Assembly (NCBI GenBank): GCA_023667365.1
Contig: JAMPAG010000024.1
Span: 1-37,866, forward strand
Reading direction: 5' to 3'
DNA from: a bacterium
Lineage (GTDB): Bacteria; Bacillota; Clostridia; Lachnospirales; Lachnospiraceae
Length of the DNA stretch: 37,866 nucleotides
Within the stretch, counting starts at the first letter, position 1; each line of letters opens with the position of its first letter. The notes under the pieces are model-generated. The model saw only the letters and a list, made by a program, of their open reading frames with translations. It had not been told where the DNA came from and made no database searches. Below, piece after piece: positions 1 to 7,786 of the stretch. The translations under genes were made by a program, and so were the position numbers.

Positions 1-114
1 TTTTTTAAGCGCACGGAAGCGATCAAGAGAAAAATCGCCGGCGAGTTTGACGGGATGGACGAATCCTATCTCGACAGTCTGGCGGAAAACGCCTATCAGG
101 AGTTGTTTGAATGA
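1..114 (+). CDS. C-terminal end of an unidentified protein (5' truncated)
   Basis: Frame 1 is open from the first base of the window to a TGA at 112-114, giving the last 37 residues of a protein that begins outside the window. The tail is charged (KRTEAIKRKIAGEFDGMDES) and ends AYQELFE. The stop overlaps the rlmH start (ATGA at 111-114), so the two genes are probably translationally coupled and share a transcript. No domain can be recognised in so short a fragment, and I do not assign a function. Confidence 0.6.
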   Translation, partial: FFKRTEAIKRKIAGEFDGMDESYLDSLAENAYQELFE

Positions 115-590
115 ATTTGTCCGTAGTCTGTGTCGGTAAATGTAAAGAGGCTTTTTTCCGCGACGCGGTTGCGGAATATGCCAAACGTTTGTCAAAATAC
201 TGCGATTTCCACATTCTGGAGGTTGCGGATGAAAAGACGAAGGAACATTCCTCCGAGCGGGAGGAAGAATTAGTGAAGCAAAAAGAGGCGGAGCGGATTG
301 AAAAAGCGCTCCGTCCCGAAGATTATGTTGTTGCGCTTGCCATAGAAGGAAAAAAGTATGATTCTGTGAATTTTTCGCGCCAGATCGAGACATGGATGGG
401 CACAGGAAAGAGCAGGATCGTTTTTGTTATCGGCGGTTCGCTGGGGCTTCATGAGCGGATTCTTTCGCGTGCGGATGAAAAGATCAGTTTTTCGGATCTG
501 ACCTTTCCGCATCAATTGATGCGCGTGATTTTGGCGGAGCAGATTTACCGCGCGTTCCGGATCAGGAACGGGGAACCGTATCACAAGTGA
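111..590 (+). CDS. rlmH: 23S rRNA (pseudouridine-1915-N3) methyltransferase RlmH
   Basis: This 159-residue protein is the normal length for RlmH, the SPOUT-class enzyme that methylates N3 of pseudouridine 1915 in helix 69 of 23S rRNA using S-adenosylmethionine. The sequence shows the family hallmarks: an N-terminal beta strand followed by the CKE segment, the glycine-rich SAM-knot motif FVIGGSLG near residues 105-112, the FPHQLMR motif near 132-138, and the invariant C-terminal YHK. The start ATG at 111 overlaps the stop of the preceding gene. In the family the enzyme is a cytoplasmic homodimer acting on assembled 70S ribosomes. The gene is followed by an 86-bp spacer before the next CDS. Confidence 0.96.
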   Translation: MNLSVVCVGKCKEAFFRDAVAEYAKRLSKYCDFHILEVADEKTKEHSSEREEELVKQKEAERIEKALRPEDYVVALAIEGKKYDSVNFSRQIETWMGTGKSRIVFVIGGSLGLHERILSRADEKISFSDLTFPHQLMRVILAEQIYRAFRIRNGEPYHK

Positions 591-676
591 GGAGATGTTA
601 CAGGCCGCAGTTTATGTTCCGCGTGGAGGAATCCGTTTCTGCGCTGCTTCCGACGGAAGGGGAATAGGGAAATGAT

Positions 677-1093
677 ATGGGAAAGGATACGCGTCTTGTC
701 AATATTTATCTGAAGATTCATCACAAAAAAAACCTGACGATGGATGATCTTGCTTATTTGGCGGAATATGATCCGGAATGTTTTGCGAAAACGTGCCAGA
801 ATGTGGTGTATAATATTCCGGAAACAAAACCGATCATGGAACCGCCCGCCGGGGAAACCACGGATGATGCAGCGCCTCCCGGATTCTCTGAAAGACAGAG
901 TATTGAGAAGATCCTGGAGAACCTGAAACGTCTGGAAAGAAACGAGTTTCCCCATGCCGATGCGGATGCGGACAGGGTAAAGGAACTGCTTGGAAATTTA
1001 TATATGGAAATGTTGTTCCCGCATGATGATAAAGAGACGTTTATGAATATGGCGGACACCGCGAGCGGCTCTTTATTTGATCAAAAAGCATAG
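677..1093 (+). CDS. Conserved hypothetical protein, 138 aa
   Basis: I do not recognise a named domain. The protein has a compact, predicted helical N-terminal half (residues 1-45, including IYLKIHHKKNLTMDDLAYL and a CFAKTC pair of cysteines). A proline-rich, acidic linker follows (residues 50-75, MEPPAGETTDD), then a second helical region (76-138). There is no signal peptide or membrane segment. The start ATG at 677 has AGGGA at 666-670 as ribosome site. It lies between rlmH and a small Xre-type regulator. My impression that similar orphan proteins occur in Lachnospiraceae is from memory, not a search. Confidence 0.7.
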   Translation: MGKDTRLVNIYLKIHHKKNLTMDDLAYLAEYDPECFAKTCQNVVYNIPETKPIMEPPAGETTDDAAPPGFSERQSIEKILENLKRLERNEFPHADADADRVKELLGNLYMEMLFPHDDKETFMNMADTASGSLFDQKA

Positions 1094-1126
1094 TCCGCGT
1101 CCGGGCTGGAAAATCTGTACGCAATG

Positions 1127-1170
1127 AATGAGAAAACATGCAATGAGAAAACATGTGATAGGAAACATGC
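1127..1170 (+). repeat. 15-bp tandem repeat, about three copies
   Basis: Two copies of AATGAGAAAACATG plus C or T lie head to tail at 1127-1141 and 1142-1156, followed by a diverged third copy (GATAGGAAACATGC, 1157-1170). The array is in the spacer between the 138-aa orphan and the Xre-type regulator, about 70 bp upstream of the regulator start. No open frame of note uses it. Confidence 0.8.
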
Positions 1171-1237
1171 AAAGGGAACACAGTGAAATAGAAGTTGGAA
1201 CAGAAGTCGGCGCTGATCTTTGCGGAGGGCTGTGAAA

Positions 1238-1549
1238 ATGAACTATCCTACAATCAATATGAAAGCAACCGGCATCCGGCTGCGGCAATTGATGAAACAG
1301 AAAAACCTATCGCCGAAAGCCGTGCAGGACTATTTGGGATTGTCGTGCGTGCAAAGCGTATATCGGTGGATGAGCGGATGCAGTATACCGACGGTCGATC
1401 ATCTCTATGCCTTATCGGCGCTTTTTCAGATACCGATGGATCAAATAATCGTCGGAAACCGGACGGATCGGACGCTTGCCGGTCAAAGCCTATTTCACAC
1501 AAGGCTGTCCGCCTATTATCGCGCCGTCCGGAAGCTGCGCGCGGCGTAG
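1238..1549 (+). CDS. Small Xre/Cro-type helix-turn-helix regulator
   Basis: This 103-residue protein is almost entirely one HTH_3/Xre-like DNA-binding domain (residues about 12-70). It reads GIRLRQLMKQKNLSPKAVQ, then a recognition-helix region LSCVQSVYRWMSG, then the usual trailing helix IPTVDHLYALSALFQIPMDQI. The C-terminal 30 residues are basic (YYRAVRKLRAA). The ATG at 1238 is chosen over the upstream in-frame TTG because GGAGGG at 1224-1229 sits eight bases before it. Such stand-alone Xre proteins usually bind operators near their own gene or a neighbour. The target here is unknown; the flanking repeats and the downstream orphan gene are candidates. Confidence 0.85.
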   Translation: MNYPTINMKATGIRLRQLMKQKNLSPKAVQDYLGLSCVQSVYRWMSGCSIPTVDHLYALSALFQIPMDQIIVGNRTDRTLAGQSLFHTRLSAYYRAVRKLRAA

Positions 1550-1569
1550 ACAAAAGATACGATTGGCGC

Positions 1570-1620
1570 GGGCGAGCTTTCGCCGTGCGTCAGGAAAAAG
1601 TACGCCGCATAAACGGCGTG
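1570..1620 (+). other. Two short hairpins downstream of the regulator
   Basis: GGCGA-GCTT-TCGCC (1571-1584) and ACGCCG-CATAAA-CGGCGT (1602-1619) can fold as two perfect short stems just after the regulator stop. Neither is followed by a T run, so they are not convincing intrinsic terminators. They could be operators or 3'-end stabilisers. Apart from these, I see nothing in the 235-bp spacer 1550-1784. Confidence 0.35.
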
Positions 1621-1784
1621 ACATCCATACCGTTGTTTTGAATTACAGGTTCAATGACAAATCCGAACGGATGCGTTAAAGTTATTTTGACGCAGACAGT
1701 TTGGCGGATGACAGCGGAATCTATGGAAAGGTCAGTGGAAATGTCAGTTCGCCTGTTCATTTTGAGGATGACGGAGGGAACGGT

Positions 1785-3329
1785 ATGGGGACATTTGCGG
1801 GACTGTTTCAAAAAGATGGCATCCGGATACCGGATGAGAAAGAAGAAGAATTTCAGGGGCGGATCGAGAAACTGTTTCAGGCAGGCGGGATGATGGAGCT
1901 GAAAGTGGTGCAATTATGCGATAAGCAGACACGGGTACTGAAGAAAGCCTCCATGCATCAAGCGAAAATGAATTTTTATTATAATTATTTTGAGGATGAT
2001 TGCTGGGAAAACGCAGGATTTTGCCCAGAGTACGGCGTATGGAGCAATAAGATCGGCTGGAGCGATTTTCATCATGTTGTAGTAGCCGCATATGTTTTGA
2101 AAAGTCTTTATCTGGACGGACCTGCAGCGGTGCAGGTAAATGGAGAGTTTGTCACGTCGCGGGCGTATGCGGGATGGATCAATTATTTGTTTCACGAACG
2201 TTATCTCCCCAAAAAGAACGATCCATGGTCCTTATTCGAGGCACTGCATGAGCAAAGAGAGCTGGGTTTGGCTGAATATGACTGGAAAAAGCTTGCGCAG
2301 GATGCGGAGGGACTGATCGGATATTATGAGGTCCGGGCTGTCCTGGAAGGAACAGCCGCGCTTGATAAAGAGTTTCAGCAGCTGGCGGACGGGTTAAACT
2401 TTTACGACTGCGCAAGGCAGTTCAAGGATGCTGTCCGGTATTACCGTAAAAAGAGTACGCGCAGCAGGGAGGAGCAGATTTCGATGATCATGGAAATGCT
2501 CCGTTCCTATTATGCACAACAGGAAAATATGCCGGATGACGCCGCGCATAAAGCGGAGGCGGAGTGCGGCAGTCAATGTGATGATGAGCAAGACAGCGAG
2601 TATCGGAAAGCGGTGATTCACTTTGCAGTTCTGACAGATGCGCCGGCATATGTAATCAAAGTGTTATCGGAAACTTACCGGGTTCCGTTTTGGAAATTGT
2701 GGAGGCAAATAAAAGAAACAGCAAAAAAGACGCACCGTCAAAGGGAACAAGAATCTTTCGGGAACAGACAGGAATTTTCTGCGAACATACCATACGTTTC
2801 CACGGAGCAGTTTTTTGACATAACATCGGATGACCTGATCCTGTTTTGGGGAGACGATGAAAATATCCGGTTTTCACAGGAATTAGAAGAGTGGTTTGCC
2901 GATCTGGAAAAGCAATATGAGGCGATCATGGAACAGGAATTGACGGTTTCCAACCCATTATATTGGATTTTGGATTTAATGGAGTATGCGGACGCAAATT
3001 ATTATTGTATCTATGCCTTCTCCGACTTTTTTGAAGAAACCATGGAGCATTTGAATGACAGGCGTTTTTTGGCGTTGTGGAAGATTTACGACGATATGCT
3101 GCACGATCCAAAGTTCGAGAAGGCGGGAAGCGTGATCTTCGTGCCGGACGGACCGGAGTATGCGAACATTGGCATATACGATCCTGACGCGCCTTCACGG
3201 CGGAGACTGAAAGGCAGCTGGAGCATCATGAACAGCCAGGAAAAAAATAACGCGGCAAGAGTCACTTTTCGCCGTTATATGGCACTGCTGGAAAATCGGA
3301 AATTACGCGAAAAAGTGTTTGGTTTTTGA
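1785..3329 (+). CDS. Conserved hypothetical protein, 514 aa
   Basis: I do not recognise a domain. The start ATG at 1785 has GGAGGG at 1773-1778; an in-frame TTG at 1701 would add 28 residues without a ribosome site. The protein is soluble-looking, rich in aromatic and acidic residues, and has no signal peptide or membrane helix. N-terminal features are MGTFAGLFQKDGIRIP and a Trp/His-rich stretch WSNKIGWSDFHHVVVAAYVL. A basic, glutamine-rich linker (KKTHRQREQESFGNRQ) separates two predicted helical halves, and the C-terminal part includes DLMEYADANYYCIYAFSDFF. The length and the absence of motifs argue against a simple enzyme family I know. It follows the Xre-type regulator and precedes the K+ channel. 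Confidence 0.75.
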   Translation: MGTFAGLFQKDGIRIPDEKEEEFQGRIEKLFQAGGMMELKVVQLCDKQTRVLKKASMHQAKMNFYYNYFEDDCWENAGFCPEYGVWSNKIGWSDFHHVVVAAYVLKSLYLDGPAAVQVNGEFVTSRAYAGWINYLFHERYLPKKNDPWSLFEALHEQRELGLAEYDWKKLAQDAEGLIGYYEVRAVLEGTAALDKEFQQLADGLNFYDCARQFKDAVRYYRKKSTRSREEQISMIMEMLRSYYAQQENMPDDAAHKAEAECGSQCDDEQDSEYRKAVIHFAVLTDAPAYVIKVLSETYRVPFWKLWRQIKETAKKTHRQREQESFGNRQEFSANIPYVSTEQFFDITSDDLILFWGDDENIRFSQELEEWFADLEKQYEAIMEQELTVSNPLYWILDLMEYADANYYCIYAFSDFFEETMEHLNDRRFLALWKIYDDMLHDPKFEKAGSVIFVPDGPEYANIGIYDPDAPSRRRLKGSWSIMNSQEKNNAARVTFRRYMALLENRKLREKVFGF

Positions 3330-3373
3330 CTGAAAAATAGAAATTGACAGCATGAGGGAGAACAAAGAATTTT

Positions 3374-4582
3374 ATGAATCATAAAAAAGCCGCGGCACAG
3401 ACAGGAAAAATGGCGCCGCTCAAAAAGCGCATTTTTCAGATCATACAGATTGGGACAAGAACGGATATTCCAAGTATGTGTTTTGATATTTCGATCGTTC
3501 TTGTGATACTGGTCAATATTTCCGTTACATTCATTCAAACCTTTGACTGGGCGGAGGGATATGCGGGAATATTGGGAACCGTGGAATTGATCACGATGTT
3601 GATATTCCTTGTGGAGTATCTTCTCAGACTCTGGACGGCGGACTGCCTGTACCCTGAAAAATCGTATCCGGCGGCGGTGCTTACGTTTGCCGTTTCCTTT
3701 TTCGGACTGGTGGATCTGTTGACGATCCTTCCTTATTTTTGTCCTTTTTTTATACCGAGCGGCGCGGTGGCGTTCCGTATGCTGCGGGTGGTGCGTATCC
3801 TGCATCTGTTTCGGATCAATTCCCGTTATGACGCGTTTAACGTTATCACGGCGGTCCTCAAAGATAAGAAAAACGCCCTGTTGTCCTCCATTTTTCTGGT
3901 GCTGGTGCTGATGCTGGCGTCGTCGCTGTGTATGTACGGTTTAGAGCATGAGGCGCAGCCGGAGAATTTTGCGAATGCCTTTTCCGGCATCTGGTGGTCC
4001 GTATCCACGCTCCTTACGGTGGGGTATGGGGACATTTATCCCGTTACCATAGGGGGCAGGATCATGGCAATTTTTATCGCCTTTCTCGGAGTGGGGATGG
4101 TCGCCATTCCAACGGGTATCATTTCCGCCGGTTTCGTAGAGTATTACACGAAGATCAAGGTCGGGACGTACACGCAGCACGATGCGGATTTTATTACGCT
4201 GAGTATAGGCAAAGGGCACCCTTATGCGGGGGCGCAGTTAAAGGAACTCGGCCTTCCGCAGGGACTTTATACCGCAGTCGTGCTTCGCGGAGAGGACGTA
4301 TATACGCCGCATGCAGGCCTTGTGCTGGAGGAGGGGGACTGCCTGCTGCTTGGAACGGTCAGCGTGGGACAGGTTGAATGCCGCATTGAGGAAGTGCGTT
4401 TAGAGGCAGGCCATAGCTGGATCGGCAGTAGGATCAAGGAGCTGGACATTTCCCGCAGAGTTTTTGTTGTGATGATAAAACGCGGCGGGAGAAATATCTG
4501 TCCGCAGGGTTCCACTTCGCTGAAAGAGGGCGATGTAGTACTTTTATTAGAAAAAATAAGCAAGAGTCATTCGGAGTATTGA
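3374..4582 (+). CDS. Voltage-gated-type potassium channel with two C-terminal RCK_C (TrkA_C) domains
   Basis: This 402-residue membrane protein has six predicted transmembrane segments and a pore. An S4-like helix with regularly spaced arginines is seen at residues 135-150 (RMLRVVRILHLFR), and the K+ selectivity filter TVGYGD at 215-220 is preceded by a WWS pore helix. After S6 (about 230-255) come two consecutive RCK_C/TrkA_C-like modules (about 270-330 and 340-395). Each ends in the pattern L-x-EGD-x-x-LL. No Rossmann RCK_N domain with a GxGxxG nucleotide site lies between channel and modules, which is unusual for RCK channels. RCK_C domains bind small ligands, in some families c-di-AMP; that is not demonstrable here. 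GAGGGAG at 3354-3360 is the probable ribosome site. Confidence 0.9.
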   Translation: MNHKKAAAQTGKMAPLKKRIFQIIQIGTRTDIPSMCFDISIVLVILVNISVTFIQTFDWAEGYAGILGTVELITMLIFLVEYLLRLWTADCLYPEKSYPAAVLTFAVSFFGLVDLLTILPYFCPFFIPSGAVAFRMLRVVRILHLFRINSRYDAFNVITAVLKDKKNALLSSIFLVLVLMLASSLCMYGLEHEAQPENFANAFSGIWWSVSTLLTVGYGDIYPVTIGGRIMAIFIAFLGVGMVAIPTGIISAGFVEYYTKIKVGTYTQHDADFITLSIGKGHPYAGAQLKELGLPQGLYTAVVLRGEDVYTPHAGLVLEEGDCLLLGTVSVGQVECRIEEVRLEAGHSWIGSRIKELDISRRVFVVMIKRGGRNICPQGSTSLKEGDVVLLLEKISKSHSEY

Positions 4583-4607
4583 AATAAATAAAACATATAT
4601 CTAATAT
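4579..4607 (+). promoter_or_regulatory. Candidate sigma-A promoter for the pyrimidine phosphorylase gene
   Basis: TTGAAA (4579-4584) and TAATAT (4602-4607) are separated by 17 bp in an AT-rich stretch. The -35 element overlaps the stop codon of the channel gene. Initiation here would give a leader of roughly 120 nt holding the hairpins described at 4659-4709. This is a sequence match only. Confidence 0.45.
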
Positions 4608-4658
4608 TTCTAGTGGGATTTCGGAGGCGGAGTGGTAGTGTGAAAAATAAATTTTTCA

Positions 4659-4709
4659 AAAACGAACTTGTTCGTTTTGCGAATTTTGCGCCTGCGGCAC
4701 AAAGTTCGC
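4659..4709 (+). promoter_or_regulatory. Two adjacent stem-loops in the phosphorylase leader
   Basis: The first hairpin is AAAACGAA-CTTG-TTCGTTTT (4659-4678), a perfect 8-bp stem. The second starts on the next base: GCGAATTTTGCGCC (4679-4692) pairs with GGCACAAAGTTCGC (4696-4709) with twelve Watson-Crick pairs, one G-U and one mismatch around a TGC loop. No U tract follows, so this is not a standard terminator. It ends 27 bp before the start codon, so an effect on translation or mRNA stability is possible. Confidence 0.55.
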
Positions 4710-4736
4710 AGGTTGTGAGAAAGGCAGGGTTTCCCT

Positions 4737-6041
4737 ATGAGAATGTATGATCTGATCAAGAAAAAGAGGGACGGCGGTGAGCTGAGCGATCAGGAGATCG
4801 CCTACATGGTAAGCGGTTACACGAACGGGCAGATTCCTGATTATCAGATGTCGGCAATGATGATGGCAATGTATTACCAGGGACTCACCGAATCGGAGAC
4901 TTTATCGCTGACGATGGAAATGGCGCATAGCGGCGACATGCTTGATTTAAGCGCGATTCGGGGGATCAAGGTTGATAAGCACAGTACGGGCGGCGTCGGA
5001 GACAAGACATCTCTTGCCTTGACGCCGATGGTTGCGGCGTGCGGCGTGAAGGTCGCCAAAATGAGCGGGCGCGGTTTAGGGCATACAGGCGGGACGATCG
5101 ATAAGCTGGAGAGTTTTGCGGGATTTCACACGGATATTACGACACAGCAGTTCATGGATCAGGTCAACCGTATCGGTATCGCGATCATGGGACAGACCGC
5201 GGACCTTGCGCCGGCGGATAAGAAGCTGTACGCCCTGCGGGATGTGACGGCGACCGTCGATCAGATGTCGCTGATCGCAAGCTCCATCATGAGCAAGAAG
5301 CTTGCCGCAGGGGCGGATGCGATCGTTTTAGACGTCAAGACCGGGAGCGGTGCATTTATGAAAAAAGAAGCGGACGCCGAGGCGCTTGCACGCGAAATGG
5401 TGCGGATCGGAAGCGGTGCCGGGAGGCGGACGACGGCGGTCATCACCGATATGGATCAGCCGCTCGGTTTTGCAGTCGGGAATGCCCTGGAGGTGCGCGA
5501 GGCGATCGAGACACTGAATGGAAACGGTCCGGAAGATTTTCTGGAACTCTGCTTAACGCTTGGCAGCCATATGCTGCTCGCGGCAGGGGAAGCGGATACG
5601 ACTAAGCAGGCGAGGGAGCGGCTCTTACAGGTAATCGGGAGCGGAGCGGCGCTCCAAAAACTGGCGGAATTTGTCGCGGCGCAGGGAGGGGACGCCGATA
5701 TGGTCTATCATCCCGAAAGGCTCCCGAAAGCGTCTCTTACGGAAAATCTGTGCGCTGAAAGGGACGGCTATATCGCAGGGATCGTCTGTGACGAGGTCGG
5801 CGTCTGCTCGCTTATGCTCGGCGGCGGCAGAGAGACAAAGGCGGACGTGATCGACTTATCCGTCGGTATCGTATTCAGCAGAAAAAGAGGAGACGTCGTG
5901 CGGCAGGGCGATACGATCGCCACACTCTATGCCAATGACGCCGGAAAGCTCGCCGCCGCAAAAGAGCGGCTTGCGCGTGCGGTCACGATTCAAGCGGAAC
6001 CTGTAGAGAAAACGCCGCTTATCAAGCAGATCATAACGTGA
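4737..6041 (+). CDS. pdp: Pyrimidine-nucleoside phosphorylase
   Basis: This 434-residue protein belongs to the thymidine/pyrimidine nucleoside phosphorylase family, which splits uridine, thymidine and deoxyuridine with phosphate to the base and (deoxy)ribose-1-phosphate in nucleoside salvage. Family signatures are clear: phosphate-binding KHSTGGVGDK at residues 81-90 and SGRGLGHTGGTIDKLES at about 110-126. The usual C-terminal alpha/beta domain is present (about 335-434). Length matches Bacillus Pdp (about 433 aa). ATG at 4737 is used; a second ATG lies two codons later. Pdp versus DeoA (strict thymidine phosphorylase) cannot be separated by eye, but Firmicute members are generally Pdp. The gene stands alone, with a structured leader upstream and a tandem repeat immediately downstream. 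Confidence 0.95.
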   Translation: MRMYDLIKKKRDGGELSDQEIAYMVSGYTNGQIPDYQMSAMMMAMYYQGLTESETLSLTMEMAHSGDMLDLSAIRGIKVDKHSTGGVGDKTSLALTPMVAACGVKVAKMSGRGLGHTGGTIDKLESFAGFHTDITTQQFMDQVNRIGIAIMGQTADLAPADKKLYALRDVTATVDQMSLIASSIMSKKLAAGADAIVLDVKTGSGAFMKKEADAEALAREMVRIGSGAGRRTTAVITDMDQPLGFAVGNALEVREAIETLNGNGPEDFLELCLTLGSHMLLAAGEADTTKQARERLLQVIGSGAALQKLAEFVAAQGGDADMVYHPERLPKASLTENLCAERDGYIAGIVCDEVGVCSLMLGGGRETKADVIDLSVGIVFSRKRGDVVRQGDTIATLYANDAGKLAAAKERLARAVTIQAEPVEKTPLIKQIIT

Positions 6042-6043
6042 CG

Positions 6044-6210
6044 GGCATAAAACAGTAAAGCAGTTCATAGAGCCGTCGGCGCAAAACGGCAAAGCAGTTC
6101 ATAGAGCCCGCCGGCGCAAAACGGTAAAGCTGCTCATAGAGGCATCGGCGTAAAAAGGGCAAAGTAATTCATAGAGGCGCGGCATAAAAGGCGGAGCAGG
6201 TCATCATCGG
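6044..6210 (+). repeat. Degenerate 34-bp tandem repeat, about 4.5 copies
   Basis: Starting two bases after the phosphorylase stop, units begin at 6044, 6078, 6113, 6147 and (decayed) 6181. Each opens with GGCGCAAAACGG-like sequence and contains AAAGCAGTTCATAGAG or a variant. Unit length is 34-35 bp. The array occupies most of the 207-bp spacer before yqfC. There is no spacer/repeat alternation and no useful open frame. Confidence 0.85.
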
Positions 6211-6248
6211 GGCAGCGCGCGCATAAACTGATAGAAAAAGAAGGATGC

Positions 6249-6569
6249 GTGGAAACTGCGGTGAAGGAAAAGGAGAAGGAACGCCGTGACGGACACCGGT
6301 TCGACCGGCTGACGGAACGGCTTTCCCTGCCGAAAGATTTTGTATATGGGGAATGTCTGATCACGATGATCGGGAATGCGGAGCTGACGGTAGAAAACTA
6401 TCGGAGTATTTGTCTTTTTGAAGAAAACTGTATCGTGATCGCCTTAAAGCATGACCGGCTCTGCGTGCAGGGAAGCCGGCTTGAGATCCTCTATTACAGA
6501 GAAGATGAGATTAAGATCAAGGGCAGGATCAGCGGACTGCAGTTTTTAAGCGAACGTGGAAAGACATGA
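6249..6569 (+). CDS. yqfC: Sporulation protein YqfC
   Basis: This 106-residue protein matches the YqfC family: LSLPKDFVYGECLITMIGN, then ELTVENYRSICLFEENCIVI, ending in a segment typical of the family (LEILYYREDEIKIKGRISGL). In Bacillus the gene is under sporulation control in the mother cell; the biochemical role is unknown. The GTG at 6249 is preceded by AAGAAGG at 6237-6243. The N-terminal 20 residues are unusually charged (KEKEKERRDGHRF). The stop overlaps the yqfD start by four bases (ATGA at 6566-6569), which is the conserved pairing of these genes. Confidence 0.9.
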   Translation: METAVKEKEKERRDGHRFDRLTERLSLPKDFVYGECLITMIGNAELTVENYRSICLFEENCIVIALKHDRLCVQGSRLEILYYREDEIKIKGRISGLQFLSERGKT

Positions 6570-7786
6570 ATTGGCTTGGGCGGATGAGAGCGACGGTGCG
6601 CATTGACGTGAAAGGGGATGCGAAGGAGCGTTACCTGAATATGTGCCGTGCGAGGCATTTTCCTGTATGGGACATAAGACCGGATAACCAAAAGGATGTC
6701 ATCACCATGTGCATGAATAGAGAGGACTTTCTGGATAGCAAGAGCGCCATCCGAAAGACCGGGGTAAAGGTGGACGTGAAAGAAAAAAGCGGACTGCCTT
6801 TTTTGTTGAAAAAAATCAATAAGCGCAGGGTGTTTGCCGCGGGAGCGCTGTTCGGCATACTTTTTTTGCTGGTCATGATGCGCTCCATATGGGCGTTTGA
6901 ATTTGAGGGAACGAAACGGATCACGGAGGAACAGATCGTTGATTATCTGGAGGAGAGCGGTGTCAGGATCGGAACGAAAATCCGGGAGCTGAACTACGAG
7001 GAACTGGAACAGGGGCTTCGCGAGACATTTCCGGAAATCACATGGGCGAGCGTCTCCAAACGGGGAACGACGCTGCTCATAAGGATACGGGAACGGGAAT
7101 ATATCGAGGTCTCCCGTCAATTTGACGACCGCACGGACATTGTGGCGGATGCGGACGGCGTGATCGTTTCCATGATCGTGAAGGAGGGGGTTCCCTATGT
7201 GCAAAAAGGGGATGTGATCGAGACGGGGGATATTCTGGTCGGCGGCGCCGTGCCAATCTACGATGAGAACAGCGAGATCAGCAGTTATCACTATTATCAC
7301 GCGCAGGCAGATATTCTTGTGGAAACAACGCAGCGTTATACGGATACCCTTCCTCTTTCCTATGAAAAAAAGACCTATACGGGGGAGGAGACATTGCTGG
7401 TAAGCCTCGGCGCATTTGATGCACGGCTTGTTTTGGGGAACGGTCTTTCTGACGCCAATGTGGAAAGCCAGTCCAAAAGCTATCAGCTCAGGCTGTTCCG
7501 TTATCTGCGTCTGCCCTTCTTTGCAGAGATCACAAGGCAGAATGCGTATGAGTGGGAGCTTTCTTACTATACGCGCGAGGAGGCGAAAATGCTGCTTCTT
7601 TCCGGGTTAGAAAAATATTTAATGGAATTATCTGAAAAAGGGGTACAAATTATTGCAAAAGATGTTAAAATAATAAAAAATGGGATGAGTATGGAAATTA
7701 CGGCAGATATTACGATGAGGAAGCTTGTCGGCGTAAGCTGCCCGACAACAGTGGAGTTCGTACAGGATGGGGAAGACAACGATTGA
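6566..7786 (+). CDS. yqfD: Sporulation membrane protein YqfD
   Basis: This 406-residue protein has an N-terminal cytoplasmic domain (1-85) and one strong transmembrane helix preceded by KKINKRR (about 88-110). A large extracytoplasmic domain follows, built of POTRA-like/beta modules with TWASVSKRGTTLLIRIRE and the usual ending with repeated ITADITMR strands. This matches YqfD, a sporulation-linked membrane protein found beside yqfC in spore formers and reported as important for sporulation in Bacillus. The start overlaps the yqfC stop and the 3' end overlaps phoH by 20 bp, indicating one operon. Confidence 0.92.
   Translation: MNWLGRMRATVRIDVKGDAKERYLNMCRARHFPVWDIRPDNQKDVITMCMNREDFLDSKSAIRKTGVKVDVKEKSGLPFLLKKINKRRVFAAGALFGILFLLVMMRSIWAFEFEGTKRITEEQIVDYLEESGVRIGTKIRELNYEELEQGLRETFPEITWASVSKRGTTLLIRIREREYIEVSRQFDDRTDIVADADGVIVSMIVKEGVPYVQKGDVIETGDILVGGAVPIYDENSEISSYHYYHAQADILVETTQRYTDTLPLSYEKKTYTGEETLLVSLGAFDARLVLGNGLSDANVESQSKSYQLRLFRYLRLPFFAEITRQNAYEWELSYYTREEAKMLLLSGLEKYLMELSEKGVQIIAKDVKIIKNGMSMEITADITMRKLVGVSCPTTVEFVQDGEDND

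Noticed and set aside
595..675. 26-codon frame in the spacer after rlmH
   Set aside because: GAGGAG abuts the ATG with no spacing and the peptide has no recognisable property; probably chance.
1195..1641. Plus-strand frame (148 codons) overlapping the Xre-type regulator in another frame
   Set aside because: The other frame has a clear HTH domain and ribosome site; this one has neither.
3344..3349. Perfect TTGACA before the K+ channel gene
   Set aside because: The matching -10 position falls on the start codon and no TATAAT-like hexamer lies at 16-18 bp, so it cannot serve this gene with its ribosome site.
6044..6210. CRISPR array
   Set aside because: Units are contiguous with no unique spacers, are degenerate, and no cas gene is nearby.
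6494..7300. Long minus-strand frame (268 codons) opposite yqfD
   Set aside because: It lies wholly antisense to a well-supported gene, has no recognisable domain, and has the His/Arg-rich composition typical of a mirror frame.
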